From Neolentinus lepideus HHB14362 ss-1 (taxonomy: Eukaryota > Basidiomycota > Agaricomycetes > Gloeophyllales > Gloeophyllaceae), in NCBI GenBank assembly GCA_001632425.1, contig KV425708.1, forward strand, positions 4,673 through 27,247: a DNA stretch of 22,575 nt, in the 5' to 3' direction. How positions within the stretch are numbered: position 1 is the first letter of the stretch; the number at the start of each line of letters is the position of its first letter. Shown here piece by piece: positions 9,750-20,230 of this stretch. The notes below the pieces were generated by a model, which saw only the letters and a program-made list of their open reading frames with translations, did no database searches and had not been told where the DNA came from. The position numbers and the translations under genes are program-made.

Positions 9750-11084
9750 TCAGTCTCGTCCCGAAAAATTGACTTTCCGAGATGCACTGAGATTCAGCGT
9801 AAGACATACTGATTGGGCCAGTCTCTTGCCTGGACGTCTCAGCAGCTTGGCAAGAAGGGTCTGCGACGGCCTCCATCCATCAGGAAGAAACATACTCGCC
9901 ATCAATCCCCGCCTTGCCCAGGCATCAACCAACAGATTCCCCCACCCTATTAACCACACCATAGTCCAAATCCACCCACGCCATCCCTGTACACGGCGCC
10001 CAGTAATCCTGGCCCAGAGCTCTTCCACAACAACACCGACTCCATTCATCAAGAAGAATCCACCCACGGACCAAAATTCGCCCCCTCGTCCCATACCCCA
10101 TGCTACCCAGTCGTGCAGCAGCGCAGACACCAGGAATGCACCCATGACCCCGCCGACGCGTCCCAGTAACTTTCGGAGCGGCTGCGACCCAACGGCGATA
10201 AACCCCTGGCGCAGGATCTGGTGCCACCGCCTGCCCCAGAAATCTGCTAGCGATTCCGCCTTCCAAGGCTCGTCGAACAGCGGGGGCCACTGAGCGGGCT
10301 CCTGTTGGAACACCACGACGGCGATGACGGTAGCCTGTTGATACCACGCTTGCAGCCCATGATAAACGATGAACCCTGTGCCAATGACAATAAGACATGA
10401 CTTGAGATACCGCGCTAGAGATGGGAGCGAAGGGTCGAATAGACTAGCTTCGTTAGGATCGGCCAACGGCGGAGACGATAGCTGGATAGCGCAATGTATG
10501 CAGTCGAAGGTTGCAAGATGCAAGAAACTGGTGAAGAGTCCATATACAGCTCTAGATTCGGAGTGCGCTCGAGGATCCGGTGTAATGTACTTGCTTCTGG
10601 ACCAAGACCACAATTCCTCGTAGATTCCACACGAGATCCCCTGCATCTAGAAGCAGTCTTGATATCACGATTCGTTTCTGCCCTTCTAGTAAGATCGGCG
10701 CGCCCGCCGCATCAATTGGAATCCGACCTAGAGGCAATCTTTGGAACGTCCAATCGGTGATTCTGATCGTAATACGCACCACATAATATCAATTCGATCA
10801 AGTTGTCCAGATATATACGTCGATCAGCACCTCCATCCAGTACGCAAGTTCAGGCTGAGACTCACGATCAACGCCTGGTTCCAGTAATTCAGCCTAGGCT
10901 CGCCAGAAGCTAAGGTCACGTCGATCCCTGTTGCGGCGCGGAATGCCAGCCATAGGGATATTGGCAATAACCCAAGGCGTATAGATCTCGAGTACGCATG
11001 AGGTAGGAGGACCAGAACGGCTGTGGCATAGTAGAGAAGGAGAACGGGAAGAATTAGACAGAGAAAAGTGCTTTGGGCTCGCGT
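9750..11084 (-). pseudogene. Wax synthase-type MBOAT acyltransferase, frameshifted
   Basis: A membrane-bound O-acyltransferase of the fungal wax-synthase family can be read in two exons. Exon A (11084-10831) gives hydrophobic LPVLLLYYATAVLVLLPHAY and GEPRLNYWNQALI. A 68-nt intron (10830-10763, GTGCTG...ATCAG) leads into ITDWTFQRLP, then LLLDAGDLVWNLRGI. At 10611 the conserved LRGIGWSW motif is broken: the glycine codon is left with one base, so WSWSRSKYITP continues in another frame. That frame runs to the stop at 9750 and keeps DFWGRRWHQ (about 10244-10218), the active-site LLHDW (His near 10115) and several membrane spans. No ATG exists in exon A before the upstream TGA (11085-11087), so the start is lost or lies on an unseen exon. 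Relatives acylate alcohols or terpenoids in ER membranes. One sequencing error could mimic the frameshift. Confidence 0.8.
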
Positions 11085-11314
11085 TCAGCGGAATCTGGCC
11101 ACGGAATCTGGAGCGACGTTAGAACATGTTTTAGTGATTGCGAGCGCAGGCCTGCTGCTGTGCCAAAAATGTTCCTGATTCAGATAAAGAGAAGAGCGAG
11201 CCGGGTGAAAATTAGTCTTGCGGCATAAACTAGCGGTATCGTTCACGCACCACCAGAACATCTGAATACCTTGGCACGACGCGTCGGACGTGAACGTTCA
11301 AGACACAGATTGAA

Positions 11315-11608
11315 CTACGGGAGGATCCAGTCTGCCAGCTCATCCCGCCCGAACACTGCCGTGGTAGACTGCGTACACCGTACCTCAGAGAACTCGTCCG
11401 AGGCAATGGCAACGCGGTAAGAGATCTGCCAAAACAGTAACAGGATATGAAAAAAGTTTGACTGCCAACAGGCGTCATAATTGCTACTTACAGGACGTAC
11501 ATTGGCAGGATGTGTGTATACCAGCTGAAGCAGCAAGTATGTGGCTAAATTCAAGCGTGACACACGAGAAGACTCCGAGCAGAGCTGGGAGTAAGTTGAA
11601 ACAACCAT
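11315..11608 (-). CDS. Possible small two-exon protein, unknown
   Basis: I do not recognise this product. Exons 11608-11492 and 11425-11315 would encode 75 residues after removal of a 66-nt intron with good borders (GTAAGT...TTGGCAG). The intron length is a multiple of three and contains no stop, so the unspliced frame is open too. The C-terminal part reads YRVAIASDEFSEVRC and FGRDELADWILP. The start ATG at 11608 is tentative, as the frame stays open farther upstream. It may be a fragment of a larger decayed gene. Other sequence between 11085 and 11980 shows nothing I can name. Confidence 0.25.
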   Translation of the reverse strand: MVVSTYSQLCSESSRVSRLNLATYLLLQLVYTHPANVRPVSSNYDACWQSNFFHILLLFWQISYRVAIASDEFSEVRCTQSTTAVFGRDELADWILP

Positions 11609-11980
11609 CCATAACCCGAATAAAGCATTAGAGGATGGCTTTGCACTACTTATACAAATGGACGGGCGTCCTAGATAGCCTCCTACCATTACTTACATAA
11701 ATTATAATTATCCAACCCAGAGTCACGACTAGCACGCTCGCTCGCCAGCGCAGCGCATATCCGAATCCCGACTGAGATAAATGAGACAAGCAAAGGAAAT
11801 ATAGGTAACCGATGAAGGAGGGAAAGATCAAGCGAAAGTGGTATACAGAGTAGGAGAAGTGAGTGAGAGGTATATAGAACAAAGTACAATGATGCATGTA
11901 TGATGAAGGAAGATGCAGCATGAAGAATCGGTGTATATCATGAACACAAAGCCAGAAGGACAGCAAGGGAACAGGGGGTA

Positions 11981-13709
11981 CTATGACTGCGAAGGGGCAC
12001 GGGGAGGAGTGGGTGGACGCTGGGCGGGCGAAGCAGCAGTCGACGGTCGAGGAAGAGGGGGTATGTCGATGGAATGCCGCATCTCTGGGGGGACGGGCGA
12101 TCCAGCCAAGGAACGAGTTGCCATAGTCGCCGTGGGGACTATCGTCCCAGTCATGCACTGCGAATGCTCGAGCATCGTCGGGTCTAGTTCATCATCGTCG
12201 CTAGACCTGTCTCGAGCGACCGTGACGGGCTGGTTGTGAGGGTAATATGACATGCGTTTGGTTCGTGTATAGTCGTAGACAGTGAATCTACACCATATTA
12301 AAACTAGCCCGACGTCGGATAAGAATAATCTAGTGCTTACTGTTCTTCTAGTTGACGCAATTCGGGCTTCATTCTTTCGAAGTCAGGATTCGCCTTGCGC
12401 TTTTGGTGAGTTAAAGGCTTCTCGACCATTAGGAATTCGTCTAGTTCATGGGTGACATCAAAGTTAGGCTTCTTCATCTGTAAGACAGAGGCATTAGCAT
12501 CCGAAAATCGTGATTTGAGACCGGACATACATCGGGTACAAAGGGAGGTTGCAACTCCTTGGCTTCCAGCCTATCCCATTCTATAGAAGCAAACCATGGA
12601 TTGTTGCGAACGTCGTCAAATCCGTGCCCGGGCCTGCATCCTAGACGCCGACTCGAATTCCGCTCAAGCAACTGACGTTAGGAGGGGTTAGGGTTCGGTC
12701 GAATAGGCCAGTACTTGAACGAAACAGGAGAATTTATGCTCACCTGAGACAAGGCTGACATGCCCGCTGGACTACATTTCTGCTCATAGTTCTCTGGGAA
12801 CTTGAGCGAGTCTTTCATGATGGAGTGTTTCATCTGCTCGGCTGTCCGGCCGTCGAAGGGACGACGGTGGAAGAGCATTTCCCATGCGGTGACTCCGAGG
12901 CTCCACCAATCGACCGACCATGTATACCCTTTCTTGCCAATGACCTCTGGGGCCATGTACGCCATGCTACCTGCGACACTGGTGTGCATACGGCGTTCCG
13001 AGTAGTGGATGGCGACGTTGAAGTCGGTAATGTGGGCGTGTCCCTCCGAATCCAAGAGAATGTTGTCCGGCTTCAGGTCACTGGAAGGAAATTGTTTGAC
13101 GGAGTGACTACTATGCTATGAACACACGCACCGGTGAATTATCCGCTGTTGATGCAGATATTCCAGACCACTGGCAATCTCTGCCACCCAGAAACGGACA
13201 GCCTCTTCCCCAAGATAGCCTTTCCTCTCGAGGTGGACTGTTCGTGCTATTTTAGGAACCTGTCATGAGCATAGGGAATGACACTTACAGCGGAGATCAC
13301 CACCAAGCATAAGGTCGAGAACGAAGAAGCAGTTATCATCATCCTGGAAGGCGTACCGCATGTTGACAATGAATGGGTGGTCAATCTGCAAACACCATCA
13401 AAATTGACTTGTTGGTACTGCAAATGCTCCGACTTACTTCTTCCAGCAACCTGCGCTCCTGAATGATATTGGCAACGGCCTTCTGCTTGATGCATTTCGC
13501 CTTGTCAATATACTTCAGCGCGTATAGGTTTTTGCTTTGCTTGTGTTCAACGACCCGGACCTGGGGCGCGGTTAGAAGGAAATTACAGTGTCCAGATTAT
13601 GTGCACACACCTTTCCGAAGGCGCCTTTCCCTACGGCTCGATGAAGTTCGAAATGGAACAGATTGACCTCGCCATCAAAATCAACAGGTTCAGAGAAGCA
13701 ACAACCCAT
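11981..13709 (-). CDS. YANK/STK32-type serine/threonine kinase (AGC group)
   Basis: Eight exons join in phase to 448 residues: 13709-13611, 13560-13438, 13385-13289, 13237-13132, 13080-12744, 12671-12531, 12477-12341 and 12287-11981. Introns are 50-72 nt. The protein starts MGCCFS, a predicted N-myristoylation glycine with two adjacent cysteines for palmitoylation, so membrane anchoring is likely. Kinase motifs are GKGAFGK (27-33), ALK lysine K49, HRD (141-143), DFN instead of DFG (161-163), and YMAPEVIG with SVDWWSLGVTAWEML. DFN and the tail (FDVTHELDEFLMVEKPL, then EEQFTVYDYTRTKR) are typical of STK32/YANK kinases. The C-terminus is rich in Ser and Pro (PPLPRPSTAASPAQRPPTPP). Substrates in fungi are not known to me. 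The gene is head to head with the TRP channel gene. Confidence 0.92.
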
Positions 13710-14211
13710 CGCTCATGAGCGCGGCGGGAGCGTTGTCGAGCTGAAAACTGGCTGCTTCGCGGGCAAACGAGCCTTTATTGCGGGACGGTGAAAGGTGGCC
13801 AACAAGTACTTTGTCCCCTACGCGGTAGTCCCTTCCCGGCCGGCGTCCGCCGTGACTAGCCCTTATACTCCAGATAGCCGTCCCCGTCGCCGGCGCCGGC
13901 AATCGAGACTGTGATGGTGCGCGTTGCCATATTGTTCGACGCTGTGAGCAGTGTACACATGCGTCGGGACTGTCCCACACGATGACTACCAGATGACTCA
14001 TTTGCGATTTGACCGAGACGCATCTTCCGAGGCAATGTCCGAACGTATATCCGCAACGAGGTTGAAGGCTTTTTCCTTTTAAGTGCGTTGTAGATAGTCT
14101 GCGAAAACTCTATATTCCTCCTCGTGTCCCTGGAGCTATTGCTATGCTGTGACTTGTGAAGGGAGCACCTTGGTTCAGTATCTCGAGGATCTCTAAATTC
14201 GTACGAACTCG
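13710..14211. promoter_or_regulatory. Shared upstream region of kinase and TRP channel
   Basis: The kinase start (13709, minus) and the channel start (14212, plus) are 502 bp apart and point away from each other, so both promoters must lie here or in the first transcribed bases. The region contains a perfect 12-bp palindrome GCCGGCGCCGGC at 13889-13900, about 180 bp from the kinase start. No convincing TATA box was found for either gene. Co-regulation is possible but not shown. Confidence 0.5.
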
Positions 14212-17200
14212 ATGGAAACCCTTGTGATGGATCCGGAATTCGAACGCGCACAAACACAAGGTCTCTTGGGCCCAACGCCAGAGTTTCTGACCTCGATACC
14301 CGTCTTTCCTTTGATTCCGCATTTGAAGAAGGATGTCACGGTGAGTAGAAGCTTTTTTGCCGAGAGTAAGAGTTTACACGCAATGGGGCGGCATTTCAGA
14401 CTAGTATAGGTGAGTCTCACATCAGTGTACGATCTGCAGGTTATGAATAAGACCGTTCCAGACACGGCGCTCAGCTGGCAGTACGCATACATCCACTCCC
14501 GAATACGCGTCAGCGATTCATTTCATGCAGACAGCTGACAGCTTCCGACATAAATTTCGCCGTCGTGAGGCCCTTGGTCTTCAAATACGCAAGACTCGAG
14601 AACCTCGCAGTGGTATATGCGTGTCTCGTTGTCCGCGCCCACTTCGTCTCGGAAGCAGGGTCAGAACTCGCCTACGCAGGAGTCATGCTTTCGCGAGCCA
14701 ACCTCTGTGAGATCCTCGCCATGAAGCTCCTCGGACAGTCCGCTTCTAGTAAGATCCAGCTCGTCGCCGTCCTGACCACGAGCTGGAACCCATTGGCCGG
14801 AGCGCCGCAAGACGTCGTAGACCAGGTGAAAGAAGCTCTGGGCGGAGATGAGGATGATCTGAACGATGATCAGTGTGCTCTTGAGGTCGGTTCTTTGGCT
14901 GTCTACACCTGACCCAGACTCCATACTCTCTGGTCTGAACAGATGGCGATCGCAACTAAGGCCAAGGCGTTCTTGTCTTCACCAGTCGCTCAGACAGTTG
15001 TGGACGACATCTACTCTGGTCGTGTTATTTTTTCCATGCCTGCCAACCGCTCGGTATTGGCGGATAACTATAAGCCCCGTGCAATTGAAATCTACGATTA
15101 CAGGAAGGCGCCTTTCCTCGACCATTACAGGTTCTTCGTTTTATTCGTTCATGGGATTAATTATCCTAATGTCAGAAGTCAGGCTGCGCGTTCCGAAGTA
15201 CGGTGCAATATTGGAATTCATCAATTTCGCGCTTCTCTTATTAACGTTCATCCTGTGCCTATCCAGTCAGTCATGAACTGTACTCTCCGCATCATCCGCT
15301 CAAGCTATACTCCAGAACAGGATACGCAAAAAATAACAAATTTTGAAGTCATTTTCATCGTTTTTGCGCTAGCATTCACCCTGGAGGAGTATACTGCCTC
15401 CAAGGAACATGGATGGCAAAGTGTGTGATTCCTCGCTCCAGTTCCTTGCTGCTGTCTCATTTGACTTTCAGTTTACATCGCTAATGTACTCTGCTTTAAT
15501 CTTCGTTAGGGTGAGAATACTGAGTATATCTTCATAGATGTGGAACGTTTTTGACACTGCATTCATCTTGATATTCCTGTGCTATGTTGTACTGCGGGTG
15601 AAAGGGGTTGTCCAAGATGATGGTAATCGGCAGTTTCTCCAAGCAATCTATCTGTAACCCCGTTCTATTACAGATCTTACTTCAGAGTGGGCATTTGACG
15701 TTCTCGCATGCGAGGCATGCATACTGTTTCCCCGGTAAGACTGCGCATACACGCCGAGTATCTCATCCAAAATCCAATCACCCACTCCTCTTCCCTGCAT
15801 ATCGCAGACTCGCGTTCTTTGCAATCAAGAACAATATAGTGGTTATGTGGGCGATTCGACGTTGCGAACTGACGTTATAGGCTCACCCTATCGACTAGTG
15901 CGTTACGAGGTATGATCGCGGAATTCGTTTTCTTCATGGGCATCGCTGCGATATGTTTTTCTGGGCTGCTCTTCACGCTCCACACTCTCGGTACGTCTGT
16001 ATACATGCCATCTCGCTCCTTCCGCTCAAACTCCAGTACCGGCCCTGCAGCGGGAGACAAATGGAGCGTGCGAGGCATCGCATGGCTTATGGTGCAGATC
16101 TGGTTCGGCAATACGTACCTCAGCTTCGGTCAAGCGTCGAGTTTCCATCCTGTCTTCGGCCCAATACTGATGACCGGCTTTGCTGCGCTGTCAAATACGC
16201 TACTTTTAACTAGTACGTTCGTGGTTCAGACATATCTACCTCAATGATCACACGCCCACCAGTTTTGATCTCGATTTTGTCGAATACGTTTGCACGCATC
16301 GATGCTGTGAGGTTAATTTGGTGCTCTGTTACAGGTAAATCTGACAGTAATTGCTCACAGAACGCAACCCAAGAGGTTCGTCCTGACAATAGCGCCAAGA
16401 CGCTGGCTCATCATCCGGCACGCAGTATCTGTTCCAATTTGCAATCGCTACGATCGAGGGGTGAGTCAACAATCGTGACTATTTCGCGGAGGTCGGCCAG
16501 ATTCAAACCCTGTTACTCCGCAGTGTGAAGTCAGATGCCCTGTTCAGTTACCAGCCTCCTTTCAATCTCCTCGCATTCGCTATCTTATGGCCGGCGAGCT
16601 GGTTTGTATCGCCCCGAACTTTGCATAGCGCCAACGTTTTCCTCATTCGTCTCACGGTAGGTGTCTCTCACGTCGCAAGGGATATTGAGCTAAGTCGCCT
16701 ATTCCAGTCTTTCCCTATCTTGGCCACGATAAGTCTATACGAGAGGTTCTTCGCAGCTGGAAAGGGTCTCCGTGAATCTGGTAAAGATGCGGCGCAATCG
16801 ATCTACAATAGTCTACCTCGACAGCTCAAGAACATGCCGATCCTGGACGCCCTTCTGGGAGCAAATGCCAATGATATCTACGAGGCTTTGTTTGATATCG
16901 ACCTGGAGCAACACGAGACGCAACTTTTCTCTGATGAGTCAGATGAGGACCTCCGACCACCAGAGTTACGTCCCCTCCCATCACGGGACTCACTGAGAGA
17001 TCGAAGACCACTCAGTCCTAGCAGCGGTGGGCGAGGACCGAGTTCGCCGCTGCGAGAAAGCCACAATCGGCGTAGATCAGGAAGTGGCTCTCCTCGCCCG
17101 CGTCGGACAGCGCTCCCGCCCACTATTCAAACTTCGAGCTCCGCAGAAGTACCGTCCTTGTCGAAGCAAAGCCCGCTGGCGAAGCTCTTCTCTCCCAATA

Positions 17201-17493
17201 GTGTTCGACAGAGAGCGGTGTCACAAATTGACAGAACCCCTGCCATGCAGCAGACAGATGCTGCTCTCAAGAGGCTCGAAAGTCTCTTAGAAGATGCTCG
17301 TAATCTGCCAGTGATTAGATTAAAAGATGAGATGAAGGAACTGCAGGTGGGTATCTCTATCTTCTAGTGTGACGACTCCAAATAACGTGTTACGTAGGAG
17401 CGCCAAGCAAGAATCGAGACTCTGTTGATGACTTTGACTAGAGGGATGAGAAATGAAACCACACATGTTTCACGGCAAGACACGCTACCTTGA
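14212..17493 (+). CDS. YVC1: TRP-family calcium channel, Yvc1/TRPY1-like
   Basis: Eighteen exons join in phase to 771 residues: 14212-14340, 14440-14480, 14531-14885, 14943-15130, 15183-15265, 15316-15420, 15472-15485, 15538-15622, 15674-15734, 15808-15846, 15899-15990, 16051-16212, 16263-16306, 16361-16375, 16426-16460, 16524-16656, 16708-17346 and 17398-17493. Introns are 50-99 nt; two exons are only 14 and 15 nt. Motifs include APFLDHYRLRVPKYGAILEF, TLEEYTASKEHGWQ, the membrane spans MIAEFVFFMGIAAICFSGLL and SNTLLLTILISILSNTFARI, and a pore-like WLMVQIWFGNTYLSF (about 409-423). An acidic cluster FSDESDED (601-608) recalls the Ca2+-sensing acidic patch of yeast Yvc1. The tail ends in a short coiled-coil-like helix (RLESLLEDARNLP ... 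IETLLMTLTRG). The yeast homologue releases Ca2+ from the vacuole. The exon 2 acceptor is the least certain junction. Confidence 0.92.
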
Positions 17494-17656
17494 AAAGCTG
17501 CTTGAGATCCTTGAATTGCTCATTGCGCTTGTATGATTGTACGTCTCTCGCACCTATTCTACTTTCCCCCGGCAAGCTGCTCAGTCAAGATCATTATTCC
17601 ATCCTCACGAATAATCTCCATTAGGTTAGTCTACGGAGAGGTCATAATCAGGTCGA

Positions 17657-17998
17657 ATGAATCGAGCTACACATACTCTATCCCATGTTTGCGAGATAGA
17701 TCATCCATGTATTTCAGCCGTCCAGGACTTGTCGAGCGTCAACGACGTCTCCAAAGCGCACTGCCATATTTGCCTGTGTCATATCGTCATTTCTAACCAA
17801 TCTTATCATTCAGGCTGTGTGGCATATATTCCTCTCGTTAGCTGCGTGAAGTATGGTATGGTGAAGAAACAGAAATCGAGAGTTTGTACGTCGTCCGCTA
17901 CGGACCATCCAGCGCCCATGGCCAAAGAAACACCAACCTGGATTGGATGTACCCCTCAGTACTTTCACGATCACGGAGATCTGGAATCGTACCTGTAA
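17657..17998 (+). pseudogene. Possible degenerate RING-finger remnant
   Basis: An open frame of 113 codons contains VQDLSSVNDVSKAHCHICL, followed by a spaced Cys (SGC), then SCVKY and VCTSS. The spacing recalls a RING finger (CxxC ... CxH ... CxxC), but the expected CGHxxC core is replaced by CVAYIP and the final cysteine pair is incomplete. The C-terminal ETPTWIGCTPQYF is not a known motif to me. It lies 163 bp after the TRP channel stop. It could be a decayed E3-type gene fragment or a chance resemblance. Confidence 0.3.
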
Positions 17999-18821
17999 AA
18001 GTGGAACCAACGCTCCGGCCATATTGTTGTCCTTATTAAATAAAGATTAGAAACGACCAAAGGTCAGCACGGAGATGATTCCACTGCGTACGGATTAAAA
18101 TGACAGACCTGTCGTAGCTGTATATAGAGAAATGGACAGTCTGGCATAATAATGTCAACACGTCGGGGGTGTCCAAGACACGTACTCGAAGATAAAAGAC
18201 CCTTCATAGGGGAGGGCATCCTGGCTCAGGCCGTGTATTCCTCTGAGTCAAACGTATGGCAAGCTAGAAAGGACGTCTGACAGAATAAGCCCATCGTTCC
18301 GCGCTTCCGCTGGCTTCGTGTCGATGTCCGTGTCTCAACGGGAATAGAAGCAGTATTGCAAAGAGAACTGAGAAGGTAGAAGCCCATTCTCCGCTTCGAT
18401 AATGATGCACACTGCTCTCGGTTTTTGCTCAGAGAGTCTTCACAACGTGTACTCTAGACCTCCAGCCACAGTCGACAATCGGGTCCGTCGACAAGAACCG
18501 TCCGATCAGAGTGCAAGCCTCATAGAGCATCACGTGAATATCTGCAGACTGATTGGTGCAGCTGCAGACCGTCGGGGACAAGTGCCGTGGAGGCGAATGC
18601 TTCGAGCAATTAAAGACACGAGATCATTAATGTACGTGTAGAGCAGCATCCGCGGGGTTATTCAGGTCGACAAGCACTGCGTTCAGGGCCCGCACAGGTT
18701 TGAGCAGAGCCAACGAAGGAATGGAAACGTACACATGACAAACTGAGCATAATGGGACGTACGTGGATTGCTAGAGTTACATTATAGTGTACACATGCGA
18801 TTCCTGCCCAATTACTTCGGG
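17999..18821. other. Intergenic spacer, no gene seen
   Basis: The 0.8 kb before the macrodomain stop codon has only short frames without motifs on either strand. It should contain the 3' end of the macrodomain transcript. Confidence 0.45.
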
Positions 18822-19961
18822 TTACTCCTGCTGTGCCTCTGAAGGCTGATCATCTGGCGGGAAGTACTCAGGAATGAGTTCCCTAGGTGCATATCGTATC
18901 AGAGTGATCCGCGTAGCTTAACAAGTGCACTCACTCGTACACCGCTTTGTCTGCGTCACTCCATACGACAAATATCACCTTCAGCTAGTTGTCACCGATG
19001 CATCAGTACAGTACTACAGAGGATGAGAAGAAATGAATATCCATCACCTTCTCTCCATCCTCTGAGTCCAGAAATTTTCGGACTTCATATAATGCCAGGT
19101 GGGTGGCGTCTGTAATGGGATAGCCGTAAATTCCAGTCGAGATTGATGGGAACGCCTTGTATGACGGGTCCGCAAGTAAATGGTCTCAAATTAATATGAT
19201 ATAACCCAATCACGTACAATATGCTTTAAAGAATTATCAACAGCCAATTGTAAACTGGTCCTATAGCAAGACGCAAGTTGCTCCGCTTTGCGTTCGACGT
19301 CTGATTTGGAATAAATAGGTCCAACTGTGTGGATTACATGCAGCCTAGGAATCAGAGTAAACCAGGTTGAAGTAGAAGATCATGTACGCAGCCTACGATG
19401 GTAGTTTATATCCTTTGGTGATCTTGGCGTCACCCGTTTCACAACCATTGAGTGTACGACCTGGGGGCTATTGATGCCGCATGTCACGAAGAGTAAATAA
19501 AGGACTTACATTCCTTCAAGAGCTCCCTACCAGCGGCTGCATGAATTGCACCGTCCACTAAAACATAAGCATTAGCTGTGAAGACTTTAGTCATGGGGCA
19601 ATACTCTCACTTGCCTCCACCTCCACCTTCCAGTACGGATGAGGTTTTGTTAATAGAATAATGCTCCATCTGTCTGACTGAGATACGGCCGACGTACCCA
19701 ACAGACTCTTGTTGGCAGCATTGACTATAACATCCACTTCAAACTTGGTAATGTCGCCTTGACTGCTTACCCATTTCATTCGTTTACAGCTCATTTATGG
19801 AGCTTGGATGTGGTAACATACGACGTGACTTACTATAGGGACACGCGGTCCAGAAGAGATGTTTTGGCTTGGTAGCGGAGTTTGTCCGCACTTGCAGGCT
19901 GCAAAGCCGTAGCTTTGTACAAGTCATGAATAGTCCTGATCTGACTTAGACGGACAGCCAT
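18822..19961 (-). CDS. Macrodomain protein (MacroD-like ADP-ribose hydrolase)
   Basis: Nine exons join in phase to 220 residues: 19961-19834, 19762-19698, 19626-19615, 19557-19510, 19460-19397, 19344-19218, 19155-19048, 18984-18935 and 18882-18822. The product has the MacroD signature: YQGDITKFEVDVIVNAANKS, then LLGGGGVDGAIHAAAG, GCETGDAKITKGY, LHVIHTVGPIY and FPSISTGIYGYP. It ends VIFVVWSDADKAVYEELIPE. These loops bind ADP-ribose; the family removes mono-ADP-ribose from proteins or hydrolyses O-acetyl-ADP-ribose. The glycine loop is assembled from three exons, including a 12-nt exon (GTGGAGGTGGAG). The intron after it begins GC (AGGCAAGT) and ends TTTTAG, a GC-AG intron. No other reading restores GGGGVDGA. 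The start ATG at 19961 precedes a 55-residue leader before QGDIT-like sequence of the usual fungal length class. Confidence 0.92.
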
Positions 19962-20230
19962 TTTTTGGTATCACTGTGTTCAACACTTGTTAACAGTCGC
20001 CGAGAGAGTCGTAGCAAGGATTCAATTACATAAGCACTGAGTACACCACGAAGGCAGATGTCGCAGATTCGCACGCACGCGAAGGTCACGTGAGCAGCCG
20101 CAAACGGCAATGCTGCCACATTCGGAAGCTTCGCGAAGCCGACCGGAGGATTCGCGGCGCGTGTGTCCGATACGGACATGGACACTTTTTGCAGTAAAAA
20201 GGATACTGCATTGACTTCTACATTGCTAGA
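19962..20230. promoter_or_regulatory. Upstream region of the macrodomain gene
   Basis: This short region must contain the macrodomain promoter. It holds a perfect 12-bp palindrome GCTTCGCGAAGC (20128-20139), 167 bp from the ATG, and a CACGTG E-box near 20088-20093. No TATA box is evident. Confidence 0.4.

Noticed and set aside
10552..10782. 76-codon minus-strand frame as a separate small gene
   Set aside because: It is the upstream part of the acyltransferase (LLLDAGDLVWNLRGI), separated from the rest by the frameshift.
11646..12158. 170-codon minus-strand frame with many aromatic and hydrophobic residues
   Set aside because: It overlaps the kinase's final exon in another frame; the other frame continues the conserved kinase tail.
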